Positions 17,968 to 25,161 of a stretch of 64,000 nt of DNA are shown here, one piece after another. Position 1 is the stretch's first letter; each line of letters begins with the position of its first letter. Both the position numbers and the translations under genes were made by a program. The stretch spans positions 1 to 64,000 of the forward strand of contig DFQQ01000037.1 in the NCBI GenBank assembly GCA_002377855.1. Direction: 5' to 3'. Origin of the DNA: Acidovorax delafieldii. GTDB lineage: Bacteria > Pseudomonadota > Gammaproteobacteria > Burkholderiales > Burkholderiaceae_C. The notes beneath the pieces were generated by a model, which was given only the letters and a program-made list of their open reading frames with translations, searched no databases and was not told the DNA's origin.

Positions 17968-18420
17968 TCAAAGAAGCTTCAGAAGCCGTGCGACAAGCCG
18001 TTCCGCGCTTGTGGTGCATAAACCTGTGCGGCTGTTGGTTAGGAAAAGCGATTTGCAAAACGGCCTGTAAAGCCAGGAACGGTCATCAATCGCAAGCCAC
18101 GGCTCATTGAGAACCTGATTGGCCCGTCGCCACGCATGGCATTCGGCTTCCCGCTCGTAACTAACTAGCGTAGGCGGAACGTCGCGAAGATAGCGGTATT
18201 GGGGGGTAACTCCCACGAGCTTGGCAGCCACATTGGGCCCCAGTTTTTCTCGAAGACGCTCTACTGGAATTTGCAGCCTCCAAGTACTCGCGATCACCAG
18301 CTTGCAGTCGGGAACCTGGCTGAGAACGCTCTCAAACACGGGTAAGCAGCTAAAGTGTTTTGACTCATGGCAATGCTCCGGATGTAGAACACCGTCGAAA
18401 TCCAGAAACACGATAGGCAT
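17968..18420 (-). CDS. HAD-superfamily protein (HAD_SAK-like)
   Basis: 150-aa protein with the HAD signature at its very N-terminus (MPIVFLDFDGVLHP: nucleophile Asp and general-acid Asp), motif II in LVIASTWR, and a late acidic motif WLAIDDRSWLY. This matches the small HAD family found alone or fused in Swiss-army-knife RNA-repair proteins, so a nucleic-acid-related phosphatase is possible. I chose the ATG at 18420 because HAD motif I should lie within the first ten residues; no good ribosome site precedes it, and a GTG 45 nt upstream is an alternative. It lies downstream of umuC on the same strand at the edge of the mobile module. Confidence 0.7.
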   Translation of the reverse strand: MPIVFLDFDGVLHPEHCHESKHFSCLPVFESVLSQVPDCKLVIASTWRLQIPVERLREKLGPNVAAKLVGVTPQYRYLRDVPPTLVSYEREAECHAWRRANQVLNEPWLAIDDRSWLYRPFCKSLFLTNSRTGLCTTSAERLVARLLKLL

Positions 18421-18650
18421 TGGGCGACATCCGACCTGAAGATCTCCTCCGGCGTCTCGAAGCACTCAAAAAAAGTGGGTCATAAGCAGGGTTTCTGCAA
18501 TCTTCAGCTCAGATCCTATCCGCCTTGGCATACAACGCCTCTACAGATTGCCGAAGTGGGCTGGCGAATCCGGGTGTCGAGCTCCGGCGCTCACTTGGAT
18601 CAAAGGTTCCAATATTTCGTTAGGATGAATCCGACTGCAAGGGCGGTCGC

Positions 18651-19949
18651 TCACGCCTTTGCAACTGGTACGTCTTCCCATCGAGTTGTGTACTGCGGCG
18701 TGCGCCTCTCTTGCTTCATTACCCACGCTTGCCTCTTGTTGGTGCCGCCAGTATTCGCTGAATGAACGGTGCCTTTGCCGTACCGCTGGTTCAATGCATC
18801 CAGCGCCACCATCAGCCGGGTGCGGTCGCGGTGGTCCTTCTCCTCCAAATCCACCTCACCTTGCAGCACGCCGCCTGGCACTAGGTCCAGCAGCATCACT
18901 CCGGCCTTGGCCATCTTGTAGCCTGGTTTGTAGATACGCCGCATGCTGGCCGCTGCTGCCGACACCAGCTCGCCTGTGTCGGCCGTGGGGCGGCGCAGCG
19001 GTACCACGATGCTGCGGTTGAACCTGGGGCCGGGTCGAAACGGTGAGGTGTGGCAAAACACAAGCAACTGGCTGGCCAAGCCGCCTTGTCTACGTAGCTT
19101 CTCTGCCGCACGACTGGCGAACTCACTGACTGCTTCCACCAGCGGGACTAGCTCAGTGATGGCTTGACCGAATGACCGGGTGCAGGCAATTTGCTTTTTG
19201 GGCGCAGGAGCGTCATCTAGGTCGATGCACTGCATACCCTGGAGTTCGCGCACTGTGCGTTCAAGCACCACGTTCCAGCGGCTGCGCACCGTGGCAGGGT
19301 CCAACCGTGCCAAGTCGAGCACGGTATGTATGCCGCTCTCGTGCAACTGTGCTGCAATCCTGCGACCCACCCCCCACACCTCCTCCACTAGTGTGGTCGC
19401 CAGCACATCGTCCAGATCCTGGGGAGGTAGGGCGGCGAGGTTGCACACTTGGGCCAGCTCGGCCGGGTAGCTGCCGGGCTTGCGCTCAGCCGTCTTGGCA
19501 ATGTGGTTGGCTAGTTTCGCCAGCGTCTTGGTCTGTCCGATACCCACCCCGCAGGGGATGCCAACCCATTGGTTGATGCGTGCACGTATAGCGTGAGCGC
19601 GCTTGGTCAGGTCGCCGCGTACGCCCTGCAGACCGATGAACGACTCATCGATGCTGTAAATCTCTTGCGTAGGACCCAGGCCAGCAGCCAAGCTCATCAT
19701 GCGATCGCTCATGTCGCCGTACAGCGTGAAATTTGCACTGAGGGCTACCAACCCATCACTGTCTTCCATGTGCCGTATCTGAAACCAGGGCGCTCCCATC
19801 TTGATGCCCAATGCCTTGGCTTCATTACTACGGGCAATAGCGCAACCATCGTTGTTGCTGAGCACCACCACCGGACGCCCATTCAAGGATGGTCGGAAAA
19901 CCCGCTCACAGCTCACATAAAAATTGTTGCCGTCTACCAGCGCGAACAT
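18651..19949 (-). CDS. umuC: Y-family DNA polymerase, UmuC/RulB
   Basis: 432-aa catalytic subunit of a translesion polymerase V. The catalytic palm begins FALVDGNNFYVSCERVF and holds the second acidic site in IYSIDESFIG; the helix-hairpin-helix region (VWGVGRRIAAQLHESGI) and little-finger domain follow. The ATG at 19949 has GGGAGG 7 nt before it. It is 17 nt downstream of umuD and shares its SOS control. umuDC pairs are common cargo on plasmids and integrative elements, which agrees with the neighbouring mobile-element genes. Confidence 0.93.
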   Translation of the reverse strand: MFALVDGNNFYVSCERVFRPSLNGRPVVVLSNNDGCAIARSNEAKALGIKMGAPWFQIRHMEDSDGLVALSANFTLYGDMSDRMMSLAAGLGPTQEIYSIDESFIGLQGVRGDLTKRAHAIRARINQWVGIPCGVGIGQTKTLAKLANHIAKTAERKPGSYPAELAQVCNLAALPPQDLDDVLATTLVEEVWGVGRRIAAQLHESGIHTVLDLARLDPATVRSRWNVVLERTVRELQGMQCIDLDDAPAPKKQIACTRSFGQAITELVPLVEAVSEFASRAAEKLRRQGGLASQLLVFCHTSPFRPGPRFNRSIVVPLRRPTADTGELVSAAAASMRRIYKPGYKMAKAGVMLLDLVPGGVLQGEVDLEEKDHRDRTRLMVALDALNQRYGKGTVHSANTGGTNKRQAWVMKQERRTPQYTTRWEDVPVAKA

Positions 19950-19966
19950 TGGAGCCTCCCATGCGC

Positions 19967-20419
19967 TCAGCTGGAGAACAGCTTGATACTGCCAACGACG
20001 ACGCCCCACACCTCAATGGTCTGGCTATCCTTGGGAACTATGTCGGGGTACGTTGGGTTGGCTGCGCGAAGCTTGATGCGACCTGCGCGCTGGTAGAGGT
20101 ACTTGACCGTGCACTCCCCATCCACCATGGCCACCACGATACTTCCGTGCTTGGGGCGGATGGCCCGATCCACCACAATGATGCTTCCGTCATCAACGCC
20201 TGCCTCCCGCATGGAGTCACCGCGCACGCGCCAGAAATAAGTCGCCTGGGGGTGTTTGACCAGCAACTGCATTATGTCCAGCCGCTCCACCGCGAAGTCA
20301 TCTGCAGGGGAGGGGAAGCCCGCCCGCACATGCACGCCTGCAATTGGAAGCGGCAGCGGCAGCACTTGAACCGCCGCGTCGAACGGGATCGGCAGGGGTG
20401 AATTCAAAATACTGTGCAT
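19967..20419 (-). CDS. umuD: UmuD/RulA self-cleaving polymerase V subunit
   Basis: 150-aa S24 peptidase-type protein. The predicted autocleavage site is Ala33-Gly34 in VHVRAGFPSPADDF; the catalytic Ser is in RGDSM (about 69) and the Lys in ECTVKYLY (about 106). RecA-stimulated self-cleavage makes the active form that binds UmuC. The ATG at 20419 falls inside the SOS box, which is odd for a LexA-repressed gene; the TTG at 20407 would be an alternative start. Still, family proteins begin close to this point. The C-terminal half is complete. Confidence 0.9.
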   Translation of the reverse strand: MHSILNSPLPIPFDAAVQVLPLPLPIAGVHVRAGFPSPADDFAVERLDIMQLLVKHPQATYFWRVRGDSMREAGVDDGSIIVVDRAIRPKHGSIVVAMVDGECTVKYLYQRAGRIKLRAANPTYPDIVPKDSQTIEVWGVVVGSIKLFSS

Positions 20420-20429
20420 ATATACAGTA
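20410..20429 (-). promoter_or_regulatory. LexA-binding SOS box of umuDC
   Basis: TACTGTGCATATATACAGTA differs from the ideal palindrome TACTGT(AT)4ACAGTA at only two central bases. It should bind LexA and make umuDC DNA-damage inducible. It overlaps the predicted umuD ATG (20417-20419). Confidence 0.9.
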
Positions 20430-20659
20430 TATCTTGGGGCAGCCAAAACGTTTGCACGTGCACCAACTACGAGATCCCCAGTCGCGAGTGGTTGGCTAGC
20501 CATTTCGGTGATCTGCCTAATGCTGTTTGGCGCATGGGCATCACGAGGACGCATCAACCTGATTTTTAAAGCCTACTGAAGCAGGCTGCCGCCCTCACGC
20601 GGCGCACTCCAGATCGCAAAGTGCGCATGCACCGTGCGCCACTTGAATACACCAGTGAT

Positions 20660-20712
20660 CCATAAAAAAAACATAGCCCCCAACCTCACCAGACCTGTCG
20701 GGTCCGGTGAGG
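20660..20712 (-). terminator. probable intrinsic terminator after the Gp3-like gene
   Basis: On the minus strand a stem of CCTCACC and GGTGAGG extended by GACC/GGTC (one mismatch, loop at about 20696-20700) starts 7 nt after the stop at 20719. A run of eight T follows about 15 nt beyond the stem. The spacing to the T run is longer than ideal. Confidence 0.55.
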
Positions 20713-20718
20713 TAAGTG

Positions 20719-21669
20719 TCAGACTGAATCCCCTTGGCCTGCCGGCGATCGGATTCCCCCGGCTTTTTGATGGAGCTTGTCTGCAAGACTGGGTTTGCTC
20801 GGCATGCTGACCTGGTCTATCGCCTCGTCTTCCTGAACATAGAACTCATCCACCACCGCTGCTCCTTCTTCCTCTGACTCCTCGAAGTCCCCCCGCGCCA
20901 GACCCAACCGCGCCGCTTCATCGAGCGCCGCCTGGTCCATTCCCGCAACGAGCCGGGCTTCATGCAGCTCCTTGGCCTGTGCGATCGTCTGGTCCAACGT
21001 ACTCCCTGCTCGGTTCGTCAAATCCACGTAGTAGATCGGCGCCCTGTGCGACATCGTCGTGGACTTCCCCCGCAGGCGCAGCTCCAGCGGCAAGGTGGCC
21101 AGCAACCCTCCTGAGACAGCATGGAAGTAATGCAGCCGTGCAAGGAGCGTGCGGATACTGTTGAACCCCGTCGTGCGAAACACAAAACTCCCCAACTCAT
21201 CGCACCCCACCTCATGTCCAGATTCGCTCCCCGCTTTGCCACTGGCATCGATACGAACATGCAGCCGCCCGTAGGGCTTGCAGGCACCACCCACAGCCAG
21301 AGCACAAGCATGTGGAGCAGGGCAGGGCAAGCTTTGCATTCCTGAAGGCGTCACGCGCCGGCAAGACTCGCCATCACCCACACACAAAGGCCGCCCCGTA
21401 GTCCTCTCAAACAGCGTGTACTTGACCCGCAGACTCAGATCCGGATCACCAAACAGCAGCCGCACTGGAATACTGCGCAGCTTGGCATTCGTGTCCTTGC
21501 GTAAGACTTCATCAACGGGATGCAACACCCAGCCATCCTTGAGCTGAACCTGACTCGTGATGGTGAATTCATCATCCTTCTCCGGTAACCGCTTGCCGTT
21601 CTTCTCCACAACTCTCCCAATAGAAATCCGGCCAATGACCGGAGGTGTCAACGCCAAACCCTTGAGCAT
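20719..21669 (-). CDS. Gp3-like protein, possible recombination directionality factor
   Basis: 316-aa protein of a family found on plasmids and integrative elements and labelled hydrolase/metal-binding or recombination-directionality-factor-like. It begins MLKGLALTPPVIGRISIGRV. A four-Cys set (CVGDGESCRR ... LPCPAPHACALAVGGACKPYG) may bind zinc, and a GSFVFRTTGFNSIRTLLARL block is strongly family-like. The acidic C-terminal third is low complexity. I set the start at 21669 (AAGGAA 8 nt before), five codons inside an upstream ATG. It belongs to the leftward module with YqaJ and DUF932 genes. A role in element excision or recombination is inference. Confidence 0.7.
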   Translation of the reverse strand: MLKGLALTPPVIGRISIGRVVEKNGKRLPEKDDEFTITSQVQLKDGWVLHPVDEVLRKDTNAKLRSIPVRLLFGDPDLSLRVKYTLFERTTGRPLCVGDGESCRRVTPSGMQSLPCPAPHACALAVGGACKPYGRLHVRIDASGKAGSESGHEVGCDELGSFVFRTTGFNSIRTLLARLHYFHAVSGGLLATLPLELRLRGKSTTMSHRAPIYYVDLTNRAGSTLDQTIAQAKELHEARLVAGMDQAALDEAARLGLARGDFEESEEEGAAVVDEFYVQEDEAIDQVSMPSKPSLADKLHQKAGGIRSPAGQGDSV

Positions 21670-21685
21670 GATGATTCCTTCCATA

Positions 21686-21726
21686 AAACAAAAAGCGGAC
21701 CCGCACCGTTGTGGTGGAGGTCCGCT
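21686..21726 (-). terminator. hairpin plus T-run before the Gp3-like gene
   Basis: On the minus strand AGCGGACC pairs with GGTCCGCT around a 17-nt loop and is followed by TTTTTGTTTT, a good intrinsic terminator. It lies between the yqaJ stop and the ribosome site of the Gp3-like gene. Confidence 0.75.
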
Positions 21727-21772
21727 ATGGGTTGATGTATTGATAGGTTGATGCCGATTTCTGCAGCGCTCT

Positions 21773-22804
21773 CTACTGCTGCACCAAAAACCGCCGACTT
21801 CCAGGTTTCGTGAGTTGGTAGGCCTGTGCCAACTCCGGGTGGTCTTTCATCAGCATTGCCGTATCCAGGGCAGTCCCATCCTTGCTGCGCTTCCAGGACA
21901 CTTCCCCAGTCTCAAACACCGCCCGCGTGGCATCCCCCATACGCTGCTGAATGCATTGTTTGAGCTGAGCCTCCAGGGCACTTTGGGCGGCAATCACCTC
22001 CCGCACCGCCAGCAAGTCAGAGAACACGCCTGACATCTCCAGGTCCGAAGAAAGATCCAGCGTGCTTCCACTGTCCCGTGGATACAGACAGCGCAGAGCC
22101 AGATCAGCAGAGTCCGAACCATCAGCCGGTGGCTGCTGGTCACGCTCCACATAGCCCCAGAACTGCTGTTCCAGGGCGATCAGCTGCTCAATCAGTGCCT
22201 CGTCCCGCTCAATCCGAAACACCTGCAACTCCTGACCACCAATCAGCACCGCCACATCAGCGGCTTGCTCACCCGTCACTGCCAACTGGTGCATCACCTG
22301 CAGTTGTACATACTCAGGAACACCATCGCGCCACAGACGGGAGCCATGGATTCCAGCCGTCTTGCATTCCAGAATCTGCACATCCGCGGCTCCCGTCACC
22401 TCCCGGTCGATATTGGCCAGCATCCAGGGATGCTCAGGATGCTGCAGCACCGCATTGACCCGGCGCACCTTGTGGCCCGTGCGCCGGGTGTAGTGGGCGG
22501 CCACGATAGGCTCCAGCAGCGTTCCCCAGTACATCGGGCTGGAATCGTCTTGGGGATCGACGACAGGCAATTGCTCATCGCGCCCGGTCTTCTCCATCCA
22601 CAGCTGCAGCTGGGACTTGTAAGGATTCAGGCCGACAGCAGCGGCTGCATCCGAGCTGCCGATACCGCCTTTGCGCACCTCCAGCCACTCCCCCCGATTG
22701 AGGGAAGCAGTCTTTACCAGTTTGAGGGCCGGTCTCCCCTTTGCAGAAGAGGTCGACGTTGAAGATGCTGGAACGGAAACAGGATGAATCAATGGTTTTG
22801 ACAT
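21773..22804 (-). CDS. YqaJ-type viral recombinase / exonuclease
   Basis: 343-aa PD-(D/E)XK nuclease of the YqaJ family. The opening motif is seen (EVRKGGIGSSDAAAAVGLNPYKS), followed by GTLLEPIVAAHYTRRTGHKV and the catalytic acid-Lys pair in ANIDREVTGAADVQILECKT. Such nucleases resect double-stranded ends for phage- or element-borne recombination, usually with an annealing protein that is not evident here. The start at 22804 has AAGGAG 5 nt before it. A Ser/Thr-rich 25-residue leader precedes the domain. It is flanked on both sides by strong hairpins. Confidence 0.88.
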   Translation of the reverse strand: MSKPLIHPVSVPASSTSTSSAKGRPALKLVKTASLNRGEWLEVRKGGIGSSDAAAAVGLNPYKSQLQLWMEKTGRDEQLPVVDPQDDSSPMYWGTLLEPIVAAHYTRRTGHKVRRVNAVLQHPEHPWMLANIDREVTGAADVQILECKTAGIHGSRLWRDGVPEYVQLQVMHQLAVTGEQAADVAVLIGGQELQVFRIERDEALIEQLIALEQQFWGYVERDQQPPADGSDSADLALRCLYPRDSGSTLDLSSDLEMSGVFSDLLAVREVIAAQSALEAQLKQCIQQRMGDATRAVFETGEVSWKRSKDGTALDTAMLMKDHPELAQAYQLTKPGSRRFLVQQ

Positions 22805-22837
22805 GGTGACTCCTTGAAGCTCAGATATGCCTCCAAA

Positions 22838-22876
22838 GCAAAAAGCCCCGGCTCCCAAAAAAGGGGCCGGGGCTTT
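22838..22876 (-). terminator. strong hairpin plus T-run before yqaJ
   Basis: AAAGCCCCGGC pairs with GCCGGGGCTTT; read leftward, the stem ends in GGGGCTTTTTGC. It sits between the DUF932 stop and the yqaJ ribosome site and should end most transcripts from upstream. Confidence 0.8.
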
Positions 22877-22979
22877 GCTGCAAGAGAGCTACTGCGAAGT
22901 GATGTGTTGAATGGGGTGAGCAGATTGAGCAGGTTGAGTGTGTTGAGTGGTGTGCAGGCGTTCAAGAAACAGAAATTAC

Positions 22980-23981
22980 TCATGACACCAACTGCAGCGC
23001 ATGCTCCAGAGCCCGCTGCTTGAGGGCTGCACCCTGACCAAACCAGGCACTATCGAGCCGGTATTCCTGGCTGCGCGCACGCCGCTCGTGGTCCACGAAT
23101 TCAGTCACAGCGCACAGCAGGCCCCAGGCGGTTCCTTTGGCAGCAGCCAATTCCGCACCCCGACCCTGACCTTCATACATGGCCTGCACCTTCTTGAGTG
23201 CCCGCTCGTTGACGAGACCTGCAGCCGCATCTGCATGACCATCTGTTTGACAAAGCACCTTGAGAAAGTAGTTCATGGACTCATGGCTCTTGACCTTGCG
23301 CTCGGACAACGTCTTCATGCGGTACATGAATCCATCCCACTGGGTGACGGCAATGCCCAGTTGCTTCTTGACCGCCTGCGCATTGAAGCTCGTGCTGTGT
23401 GGGACTCGGATGGCACTGGACGCACCAGACAGGGCAATGGACAGGGTGTTGTTGCACACCACGCGGACAGTGGTCGGTGTCGCTGTCGTGGCCAACGTTC
23501 CATCGCAGGAAGTGGCCAACAGCAGATAGCCATTGACCACATCCGTGCCCTTCAGAACCGAAGACTTGCCAGTGCGGGCCAGCGCCCAGAACTTGCGCCC
23601 AGCCTTCAACACCCCAGCCGTCTCCAGTTCATAGCCTGAGACTTCTGTCAGATCCCGGTAGAACTCCAGCACCTGCTGAGGCTGCACCACCTGGTAGCGC
23701 GAACTGACCACAGACAGCGGAGCCTTGGTGTCGCTGCGGTACAGCACCTTCTGGTCCGGAAACTCCATGGGTTCTCCATAGAAGTCCGACACAGAAGAAG
23801 ACCGGTTGGAACCGTTATCTGAAGGGCTGGCCATGTAGCGCACAGGGGTTTCATGAATGCTCCAGTCCATACCCGCCGCGCGGGCCCAGGCATCAATGGG
23901 TTGCTTGGCAGGCAGCTGGTTGCCCAGGTTGTGCCAGGGTGTTTGGCCGGTGTAGGCCATGGTTTCGATGAGGTGGGACAT
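22980..23981 (-). CDS. DUF932 / phage-plasmid-like protein
   Basis: 333-aa protein of the DUF932 family (also described as a phage/plasmid-like protein). It begins MSHLIETMAYTGQTPWHNLG, the typical opening, then YRSDTKAPLSVVSSRYQVVQPQQVLEFYRDL and NGYLLLATSCDGTLATTATPTTVRVVCNNTLSIAL, both family-characteristic. No catalytic motif is known. These proteins accompany recombination and replication genes of plasmids and integrative elements. The start at 23981 has GGAG 6 nt upstream; an earlier in-frame start would add 21 atypical residues. Confidence 0.85.
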   Translation of the reverse strand: MSHLIETMAYTGQTPWHNLGNQLPAKQPIDAWARAAGMDWSIHETPVRYMASPSDNGSNRSSSVSDFYGEPMEFPDQKVLYRSDTKAPLSVVSSRYQVVQPQQVLEFYRDLTEVSGYELETAGVLKAGRKFWALARTGKSSVLKGTDVVNGYLLLATSCDGTLATTATPTTVRVVCNNTLSIALSGASSAIRVPHSTSFNAQAVKKQLGIAVTQWDGFMYRMKTLSERKVKSHESMNYFLKVLCQTDGHADAAAGLVNERALKKVQAMYEGQGRGAELAAAKGTAWGLLCAVTEFVDHERRARSQEYRLDSAWFGQGAALKQRALEHALQLVS

Positions 23982-24017
23982 GGGGTCTCCAATGAAAATG
24001 AATGCTGAAATGGACAC

Positions 24018-24048
24018 ACCTGTGCCGCTGCGAAAGCAGCACACAGGT
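24018..24048 (-). promoter_or_regulatory. GNRA-capped hairpin upstream of the DUF932 gene
   Basis: ACCTGTG pairs with CACAGGT, and inside it GCTGC pairs with GCAGC around GAAA (written on the plus strand; the minus-strand loop is TTTC). It is 37 nt before the DUF932 start. There is no T-run, so it is not a clear terminator; it may be a leader-RNA element. Confidence 0.4.
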
Positions 24049-24105
24049 ATGCGCTACGGTTTAAACGAGAGGAAAGTTACGGCGCATGCCGATAGATCGC
24101 GGCAG

Positions 24106-24600
24106 CTATGCGGTGTCGAGGCTGAAGCCCCGGCCGCAGTCGATGCATTGGTGGTTGTGAAGAATCTTGGCGTCGATGGCTTCGCCCAGGGCAGCGCCGA
24201 CAGCACAACCCGCAGCAGCGCCCGCCATGGCTCCCAGTAGCGCTCCGGAAAACGCGCCAACGGTGAATCCCGCAGGCCCTGCAGAGGTGCCCAGCAGAGC
24301 GCCGATTTCTGCGCCCAGTTGAGCGCCCCCTGTCACTCTTGCAGTAGCAGTCATCGCACCGGCAAGGGTACCGATGGCACCCCCAATTCGCCGACCCAGG
24401 TGGCTGGTGATAACGCGATGAGATTGGCAGTGAGGACAGTTCGTGGTGTCCCCGGCTGCTGTGGTGTCGAAGCCCAAAGGGTGGCGATGGGTACCGCTGG
24501 CGTGCTGGCCGGCATGGGTCGATGGATGAGAGCCAATGTTGTCTTCGCTATCGTCATCGTTCCAGGATTCTGTTGGCTGTAAATCGGATCTGTCCCACAT
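24106..24600 (-). CDS. Gly-zipper membrane protein flanked by two CxxC pairs
   Basis: 164-aa protein not recognised by name. The N-terminal ~50 residues are acidic and His-rich. Then comes a CPHC pair, about 90 residues of Gly/Ala-rich hydrophobic sequence with GxxxG spacing (GRRIGGAIGTLAGAM to AMAGAAAGCAVGAALGEAI), and finally a CIDC pair in HNHQCIDCGRGFSL. The two CxxC pairs could close one zinc ribbon, leaving the Gly-zipper as a membrane hairpin between its halves. It starts 3 nt after the preceding small gene. Function unknown. Confidence 0.6.
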   Translation of the reverse strand: MWDRSDLQPTESWNDDDSEDNIGSHPSTHAGQHASGTHRHPLGFDTTAAGDTTNCPHCQSHRVITSHLGRRIGGAIGTLAGAMTATARVTGGAQLGAEIGALLGTSAGPAGFTVGAFSGALLGAMAGAAAGCAVGAALGEAIDAKILHNHQCIDCGRGFSLDTA

Positions 24601-24603
24601 GCT

Positions 24604-24789
24604 TTAGCTTTCTGATGGTGCAGGGGAGGGGGCAATATCAGGAAACGGCAGTGAGGCTTTGTGACGCTCACGCTCTTGTGCCAACAAGGCGTTGATGTAA
24701 CTCGTCAGCAGCAGGGTGAGAAGAATCCCTGCGAGGTAGGCGACAGCGCAGGCTGCCAGGTTGTCCAGGGGAGAGTTGGTTTCGATCAC
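24604..24789 (-). CDS. small single-pass membrane protein
   Basis: 61-aa protein starting at a GTG at 24789 with AAGGAG 6 nt before it; the apparent extension further upstream lacks such a site. One hydrophobic helix (LAACAVAYLAGILLTLLLTSYI) is followed by a charged turn (QERERHK) and a Pro/Ser tail. It is coupled to the Gly-zipper gene, so the two may form a membrane pair. Not recognised. Confidence 0.5.
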   Translation of the reverse strand: MIETNSPLDNLAACAVAYLAGILLTLLLTSYINALLAQERERHKASLPFPDIAPSPAPSES

Positions 24790-24856
24790 ATGAGGCTCCT
24801 TGATTGCGTGATGAAGATCTGGGCGCTTGGCCGAGACAGCGGCTGGCACCAGACGG

Positions 24857-24891
24857 CAAAAAGTCCGTGCAAGGGATACCTCGCACGGACT
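24857..24891 (-). terminator. intrinsic terminator downstream of the YfjI gene
   Basis: A 9-bp perfect stem (AGTCCGTGC / GCACGGACT, 12-nt loop) is followed on the minus strand by TTTTTG. It lies in the 372-nt spacer between the DUF3987 stop (25162) and the small gene start (24789), a gap that otherwise holds the inverted repeat at 25091 and no gene. Confidence 0.8.
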
Positions 24892-25090
24892 CAAGAAGGG
24901 GATATGTGACTGAAAAAAAATGGAATCGAAAGAGTCGAAATCTCGATTGAGATCTCACAACAGCAGGCTCATCAGATCCCTCGAACAAAGCTCGCTACGT
25001 GATAGACGCTGCTGATCAGAAGACCCATAGCGGGCCCGGAGCCACGCGCATGTAGGCAGGCCATAAGCTTTGGGTTATAGAAGAACGTGA

Positions 25091-25128
25091 CGTCAAGTTT
25101 TTGCTTAGCCGTATACAAAAACTTGACG
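25091..25128. repeat. 13-bp perfect inverted repeat in the spacer after yfjI
   Basis: CGTCAAGTTTTTG and CAAAAACTTGACG are separated by 12 nt (CTTAGCCGTATA). No T-run follows on either strand, so a simple terminator is unlikely. A protein-binding palindrome or a recombination or replication site is possible. Confidence 0.6.
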
Positions 25129-25161
25129 CCACGGGCATCGTGCATGCTGCTACCTTCGCCG

